A model generated the notes under the pieces. It worked only from the letters and a program-made list of their open reading frames with translations, searched no databases and was not told the DNA's origin. Below, piece after piece: positions 4,808-8,193 of a stretch of DNA of 8,193 nt (position 1 is the stretch's first letter; the number at the start of each line of letters is the position of its first letter). A program made the position numbers and the translations under genes. This DNA is from JBBIKU01 sp037445245 (GTDB lineage Bacteria > Chloroflexota > Anaerolineae > Anaerolineales > Anaerolineaceae). The DNA is taken from positions 1 through 8,193 of the forward strand of contig JBBIKU010000104.1 of assembly GCA_037445245.1 (NCBI GenBank), in the 5' to 3' direction.

Positions 4808-7021
4808 ATGAACACCCCTGAAGACCCCTTTGACCACCTCAATTCCCGGCAGCACCAGGCGGTTACCGCCGGTGAGGGGCAGGTGCTGGTGCTGGCAGGA
4901 CCGGGCTCCGGTAAAACCCGCGTCCTGACCGAGCGCATTGCCTTTCTGGTGCGGCGGCGGGGCGTGCCGCCTCACCGCATTCTGGCGGTGACCTTCACGA
5001 ACAAGGCTGCCCGTGAGATGCAATCCCGCCTGCAGCGGCTGTTGGGTTCGGATTGCGAAGAGCTGTGGGTGGGCACCTTCCATGCCACCTGCGCCCGGAT
5101 TCTGCGGCGCGAGGCGAGGCATCTGCCATTCAGCGCCAACTTTGTGATCATGGATACAGACGACCAGGAAGCGTTGGTGAAACGCACCCTCAAGGAACTG
5201 GGGTTGGACGAGAAGCTCTATCGTCCCGGCGCAGTGCTTGCCAGTATTTCAACCGCCAAGAATAATCTGATGCAAGCCGTCGATTATCCGGTGCGCAATT
5301 ACCGCGACGAGGTGGTCAAACGCGTTTTTGAACATTACCAACAACTGTTGCAACAATGCAGCGCCGTCGACTTCGACGATCTGCTGCTATGGGCGGTGCG
5401 GCTGTTGGGTGAAAACCCGGCGGTGCGCGAGAAATATACCCGCCGCTTCGAGCACGTGCTGGTGGACGAATTTCAGGACACCAACCTGGCGCAGTACCAC
5501 TTGCTGGGTTTGCTGACCGGTTTCCACCGTAATCTATTTGTGGTGGGCGATGAAGACCAGTCGATCTATCGCTGGCGCGGCGCCGATTACCGTAATATTC
5601 TTCGCTTCGAAGAAGATTATCCCCAGGCGAACAAAATCTTGCTAGAGCACAACTACCGCTCGACCCAGACTGTGCTGGACGCCGCCCGCTCGGTGATCGA
5701 ACGCAACCCCCACCGCACCCCCAAACATCTTTTTTCGGAGCGTGGGCGGGGCGACCCAATCATCCTTTACGAAGCGATCGACGACCACGCCGAGGCAGCT
5801 TACGTGGTGGATACCATCCGCCAGATGATGCGGGATGAGCGACAAGACGGCGGTGACTTTGCGGTAATGTACCGCACCAACGCCCAGTCGCGCTTGCTGG
5901 AAGAAGCCTTTTTGCGCGCCGGGTTGCCGTATCGCTTGGTGGGAGCGCAGCGCTTTTACGGCAGGCGCGAGGTGAAAGATATCATCGCCTTTCTGCGCCT
6001 GGTAGCCAACCCGGACGACGAGACCAGCCTGCTGCGCTGCATCAATGTCCCACCGCGGGGTATCGGCAGCAAGACACTGGTGGCGCTGCAACTGGCAGCG
6101 CGAAGGGCAAACTGCACACCGGGCGAAGTGGTGCTGGAGCTGGGACGCCGGGGGGAACAGTCGCCGCACTGGGCAGCCTTTGCAGGACGGGGCGCCGGCG
6201 TGCTGGCGGATTTCGGCAGCATGCTGGCGGGCTGGCGTGACGAAGCCGAAAGCCTGGGTCTGCCGGGGTTGTTCGACTGCATTCTGTCCGATACGGTTTA
6301 CCGAGAATACCTCCAGGACGGATCAGAAGAAGGCAGCGAGCGCTGGGAAAACGTACAGGAATTGCGCAAACTGGCATACGAATATGCCCCGGCGGGTTTG
6401 ATTGCTTTTCTGGAGGGCTTGGCGCTGGTATCAGACCAAGACACCCTGCCGGAAAAGATCGACGCGCCGACGCTGCTGACGCTGCACGCCGCCAAGGGTT
6501 TGGAGTTTTCGCAGGTGTTCATCGTCGGGCTGGACGAAGGATTGCTGCCTCACAGCCGCTCACGCGAGGACCCCGAAGAGATGGCTGAGGAACGGCGGCT
6601 GTTCTACGTCGGGCTAACACGGGCGAAGGACCGCCTCTATCTGGTGCGGGCGGCGCAGCGCACCAGTTTTGGCTCGTTTGAATACAGCGAACTTTCGCGC
6701 TTCGTGAACGATATTCCGTCGGAATTAGTGAAGCGCCAGGGGATGCAGATATCTTTGCCGCGGCGAGATGCAGACTGGCAGTCTGCCCGCTGGCAGGGCA
6801 CCACCCTGGCGCCCAGCCCGCCGCCATCGTCTGCCAAAACTGGTGGCGGCGAGGTACGCTTTCGCCCGGCAATGCGGGTGCGCCACCCGTTATGGGGTGA
6901 AGGGATGGTGCTGGATAGCCGTTGGCAGGATGAGGACGAGACGGTGGACGTGATCTTCGAAGGCGTCGGCTTCAAACGCCTGGTGGCGTCGATGGCGCGC
7001 CTTGAAATTTTGGGCGGGTGA
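4808..7021 (+). CDS. pcrA: ATP-dependent 3'-5' DNA helicase, PcrA/UvrD family
   Basis: The 737-residue superfamily 1A helicase unwinds DNA in nucleotide-excision and mismatch repair and strips proteins from replication intermediates. All motifs are visible: Q motif LNSRQHQAV (11-19), Walker A GPGSGKT (31-37), motif Ia VTFTNKAAREM (61-71), motif II VDEFQDTN (219-226), motif III GDEDQSIYRWRGA (247-259), motif IV NYRST (282-286), motif V TLHAAKGLEF (558-567) and motif VI ERRLFYVGLTRAKDRL (595-610). The C-terminus has the PcrA/UvrD Tudor-like domain (about 686-735; VRHPLWGEGMVLDS), which in relatives contacts RNA polymerase. Between motif VI and this domain is a low-complexity linker (about 650-685) that contains the palindrome at 6770-6786. 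Length is typical. The ATG at 4808 is chosen because the conserved N-terminus begins there and the promoter lies just upstream. PcrA and UvrD cannot be told apart with certainty here; Rep lacks this C-terminal domain. Confidence 0.95.
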   Translation: MNTPEDPFDHLNSRQHQAVTAGEGQVLVLAGPGSGKTRVLTERIAFLVRRRGVPPHRILAVTFTNKAAREMQSRLQRLLGSDCEELWVGTFHATCARILRREARHLPFSANFVIMDTDDQEALVKRTLKELGLDEKLYRPGAVLASISTAKNNLMQAVDYPVRNYRDEVVKRVFEHYQQLLQQCSAVDFDDLLLWAVRLLGENPAVREKYTRRFEHVLVDEFQDTNLAQYHLLGLLTGFHRNLFVVGDEDQSIYRWRGADYRNILRFEEDYPQANKILLEHNYRSTQTVLDAARSVIERNPHRTPKHLFSERGRGDPIILYEAIDDHAEAAYVVDTIRQMMRDERQDGGDFAVMYRTNAQSRLLEEAFLRAGLPYRLVGAQRFYGRREVKDIIAFLRLVANPDDETSLLRCINVPPRGIGSKTLVALQLAARRANCTPGEVVLELGRRGEQSPHWAAFAGRGAGVLADFGSMLAGWRDEAESLGLPGLFDCILSDTVYREYLQDGSEEGSERWENVQELRKLAYEYAPAGLIAFLEGLALVSDQDTLPEKIDAPTLLTLHAAKGLEFSQVFIVGLDEGLLPHSRSREDPEEMAEERRLFYVGLTRAKDRLYLVRAAQRTSFGSFEYSELSRFVNDIPSELVKRQGMQISLPRRDADWQSARWQGTTLAPSPPPSSAKTGGGEVRFRPAMRVRHPLWGEGMVLDSRWQDEDETVDVIFEGVGFKRLVASMARLEILGG
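6770..6786. repeat. Perfect palindromic hairpin inside the helicase gene
   Basis: GCAGACT (6770-6776) and AGTCTGC (6780-6786) form a 7-bp inverted repeat around GGC. It encodes ADWQSA (residues about 655-660) in the linker before the C-terminal domain. It resembles small palindromic repeat elements that occur in many copies in some genomes, but only one copy is in this window. Confidence 0.5.
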
Positions 7022-7061
7022 TTCGATTCTTTTGAGTAACATTTTGAATACCTCTTCGTCA

Positions 7062-7067
7062 TATACT
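7062..7067 (+). promoter_or_regulatory. Possible -10 element for the sigma factor gene
   Basis: TATACT (7062-7067) lies 10 nt before the ATG at 7078, so transcription would start about 4 nt before the gene. No good -35 box lies 16-18 bp upstream (ACATTT at 17 bp), which leaves open an activator or an alternative sigma factor. It lies within the 56-nt gap after the helicase gene, in which I see no terminator. Confidence 0.45.
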
Positions 7068-7077
7068 ACGTGGTAGG

Positions 7078-7638
7078 ATGGAGTCGCAGCACGCCAATCG
7101 TTCCGATGCTGAACTGCTGACGCATGCTGTCAAGGGTGACCGGCAGGCTTTTGCCGTTCTGTACGAACGCTACCTGGAGGCACTGTATCGCTATTGCTAT
7201 TACCGGGTGGCAGACGAGCGCGAAGCCGAAGATCTGACCGAAACGGTGTTCCTTAAAATCTGGGAAGCCTTAGCGGATGCCGACGGGTGCAGTCCGATTC
7301 GCAACTTTCGGGCTTGGGTTTACCGGGTGGCTCACAATTTGATCATCGACCGCCACCGCACCCGCCGCGAAACGCAGCCGATCTTGGACGAGCAGTCACT
7401 GGTTGATCCTCAGCCGCTGCCGGAACGGATGGTTGAGAGCAATGAAGCGGCACGGCGAATCGCCCGCGCAATCGCAACCCTGGATGCCACTTTACAACAG
7501 GTGGTGGTATGCCGCTTTATCAACCGCTTTAGTCATAACGAGACGGCGGAAATTCTGGGTCTCAGCGAAGGTCATGTGCGTGTTTTGCAGCACCGTGCTC
7601 TGAAAAAGCTACAGGCTGTGTTGGATAAGGATGTTTAG
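7078..7638 (+). CDS. ECF-family RNA polymerase sigma factor (group IV sigma-70)
   Basis: The 186-residue protein has only the two domains typical of extracytoplasmic-function sigma factors. Region 2 spans about 23-95: AFAVLYERYLEALYRYCYYR (24-43), AEDLTETVFLKIWEAL (50-65, the DLTQ-like polymerase-binding motif) and FRAWVYRVAHNLIIDRHR (77-94, -10 recognition). Region 4 spans about 125-183: LDATLQQVVVCRFI (135-148) and the helix-turn-helix SHNETAEILGLSEGHVRVLQHRALKKL (152-178), which reads the -35 element. A short acidic/Pro linker joins them. The gene 3 nt downstream encodes a membrane protein that is probably its anti-sigma partner, and the pairing of an ECF sigma with a DUF5667 protein is familiar in Chloroflexota and Actinobacteria. 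Signal and regulon cannot be deduced. The start has no clear Shine-Dalgarno; GTAGG lies immediately before the ATG. Confidence 0.93.
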   Translation: MESQHANRSDAELLTHAVKGDRQAFAVLYERYLEALYRYCYYRVADEREAEDLTETVFLKIWEALADADGCSPIRNFRAWVYRVAHNLIIDRHRTRRETQPILDEQSLVDPQPLPERMVESNEAARRIARAIATLDATLQQVVVCRFINRFSHNETAEILGLSEGHVRVLQHRALKKLQAVLDKDV

Positions 7639-7641
7639 GGA

Positions 7642-8193
7642 ATGAAAGAAAACGAAATCGACCGGCTGGCAAAATATTTGCGCCAAGCTGAGCGCAACCA
7701 GAGGTTGGACGTCACCCAGTGCGCTGGGGATGCCTCGGCGCGAGAAGAGCTGGCGGGTTTACTGCAAACTGCGCGGATATTACATAATGCACCCGCGGTC
7801 AGCCCAAGCCCGGCGTTCAAGCGCCTGGCGCGACCGCGGCTGCTCAGCCGGATTTCAGGCGAAAAAACTGTAACGAAACCAACTTTGAATCGTCATAAAG
7901 ATCAAACTAATGTACCCTTGATAAATCGATACTTTATTACCGTTTTTCGACCCAGGAGGAAGACTATGGTTTGGATCTTATTGACGGCAATGCTGGTTTC
8001 GCTGTTCGGCGGTGGGGGTGTGGTTTATGCCGCTGCCGACGCCTTGCCCGGTGACGGCTTGTATCCGGTCAAAATGCTGGTGGAAGCGCTTAGGCTGGCA
8101 GTGAGCGGCGATGAAACTGACCTTGACCTCTACCTCGAGCTCGCCGGCAAACGCGTTTCTGAGATGGAAGCGTTGGTGCAGCAGGAGCGTTTC
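7642..8193 (+). CDS. Membrane protein with DUF5667-like domain, probable anti-sigma factor (runs off the window)
   Basis: The frame is open for 184 codons to the right edge. The ATG lies 3 nt after the sigma factor stop, with AAGGA (7627-7631) 10 nt upstream inside that gene, so translation is probably coupled. Residues 1-108 form a hydrophilic cytoplasmic part with an N-terminal helix and the PSPAFKRLARPRLLSR segment (55-70), often seen in proteins of this type. One membrane helix lies at about 109-131. Then comes the start of a DUF5667-like domain (ALPGDGLYPVKMLVEALRLA, then SGDETDLDLYLELAGKRVSEM), which should lie outside the membrane. No HxxxCxxC zinc anti-sigma motif is present. The anti-sigma role is inferred from position and topology. 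The segment 7860-7950 is clearly AT-richer than its surroundings, and a strong internal Shine-Dalgarno precedes Met109 (see 7954-7968). Confidence 0.82.
   Translation, partial: MKENEIDRLAKYLRQAERNQRLDVTQCAGDASAREELAGLLQTARILHNAPAVSPSPAFKRLARPRLLSRISGEKTVTKPTLNRHKDQTNVPLINRYFITVFRPRRKTMVWILLTAMLVSLFGGGGVVYAAADALPGDGLYPVKMLVEALRLAVSGDETDLDLYLELAGKRVSEMEALVQQERF
7954..7968 (+). promoter_or_regulatory. Strong internal Shine-Dalgarno and start codon within the DUF5667 gene
   Basis: AGGAGG (7954-7959) lies 6 nt before an in-frame ATG (7966-7968, Met109). It is a better ribosome binding site than any gene start in the window. A product from here would begin MVWILLTAMLVSLFGGG, which looks like a signal peptide or anchor, and would carry the DUF5667-like domain without the cytoplasmic part. 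The AGG-AGG Arg codons are out of character for a region that otherwise mostly uses CGN. Confidence 0.55.

Noticed and set aside
4664..5122. Upstream extension of the holB frame by 153 codons
   Set aside because: It lies antisense to the conserved helicase N-terminus, and the family start MTWNIISHEW matches the ATG at 4663 just behind a promoter.
7200..7332. TACCGGGTGGC occurring twice 120 bp apart in the sigma factor gene
   Set aside because: Both copies encode YRVA in unrelated parts of region 2; short identity fits chance and shared codon use.
7635..7820. Minus-strand frame of 61 codons
   Set aside because: It lies antisense to the DUF5667 gene, which has clear domain sequence in the plus direction.

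Overview
The window looks like a chromosomal segment from a member of the Chloroflexota, probably an Anaerolineae-like lineage. The reasons are the DUF6062-like zinc-ribbon protein, an FMN-riboswitch-controlled RibXY-type importer with an NMT1/THI5-fold lipoprotein, and an ECF sigma factor followed by a membrane protein with a DUF5667-type domain. This assignment is inference from remembered family distributions; no search was run. Base composition is moderately GC-rich. There is no tRNA, rRNA, CRISPR array or insertion sequence.

Layout. (1) Positions 565 to 1 (minus strand) hold a DUF6062-like gene that runs off the left edge. It is split into two reading frames at a run of seven G (minus strand). 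(2) Positions 566-733 are a divergent intergenic stretch in which I see no gene. (3) Positions 734-1032 are a dense regulatory leader: a near-consensus promoter, an FMN aptamer, an intrinsic terminator, and a second hairpin that buries the Shine-Dalgarno of the first gene. (4) Positions 1033-3658 are a three-gene ABC importer operon (permease, lipoprotein binding protein, ATPase), most likely for riboflavin or a related flavin. (5) Positions 4663-3659 (minus) encode the DNA polymerase III delta-prime clamp-loader subunit; its stop codon directly abuts the stop of the ATPase gene. (6) Positions 4664-4807 are a divergent promoter region. (7) Positions 4808-7021 encode a PcrA/UvrD helicase. (8) Positions 7078-7638 encode an ECF sigma factor, followed 3 nt later by its probable regulator, a single-pass membrane protein with a DUF5667-like domain that runs off the right edge.

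How it works together. When FMN is scarce, the 5' strand of the aptamer can pair with the 5' arm of the terminator (8 bp) and, separately, with the 5' arm of the Shine-Dalgarno hairpin (14 contiguous pairs including two G-U). When FMN binds, that strand is locked in the aptamer, so both inhibitory hairpins can form. The leader therefore reads as a two-checkpoint switch (transcription, then translation) on flavin import. The replication and repair genes in the middle have promoters placed so close to their start codons that the mRNAs should be leaderless or nearly so. The sigma factor and its partner form a typical translationally linked regulatory pair.

Most of the window is ordinary core and housekeeping sequence. 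The points most worth a second look are the two-checkpoint riboswitch leader, the homopolymer frameshift in the DUF6062-like gene, the leaderless promoters, a palindrome inside the helicase gene, and a strong internal Shine-Dalgarno inside the DUF5667 gene.
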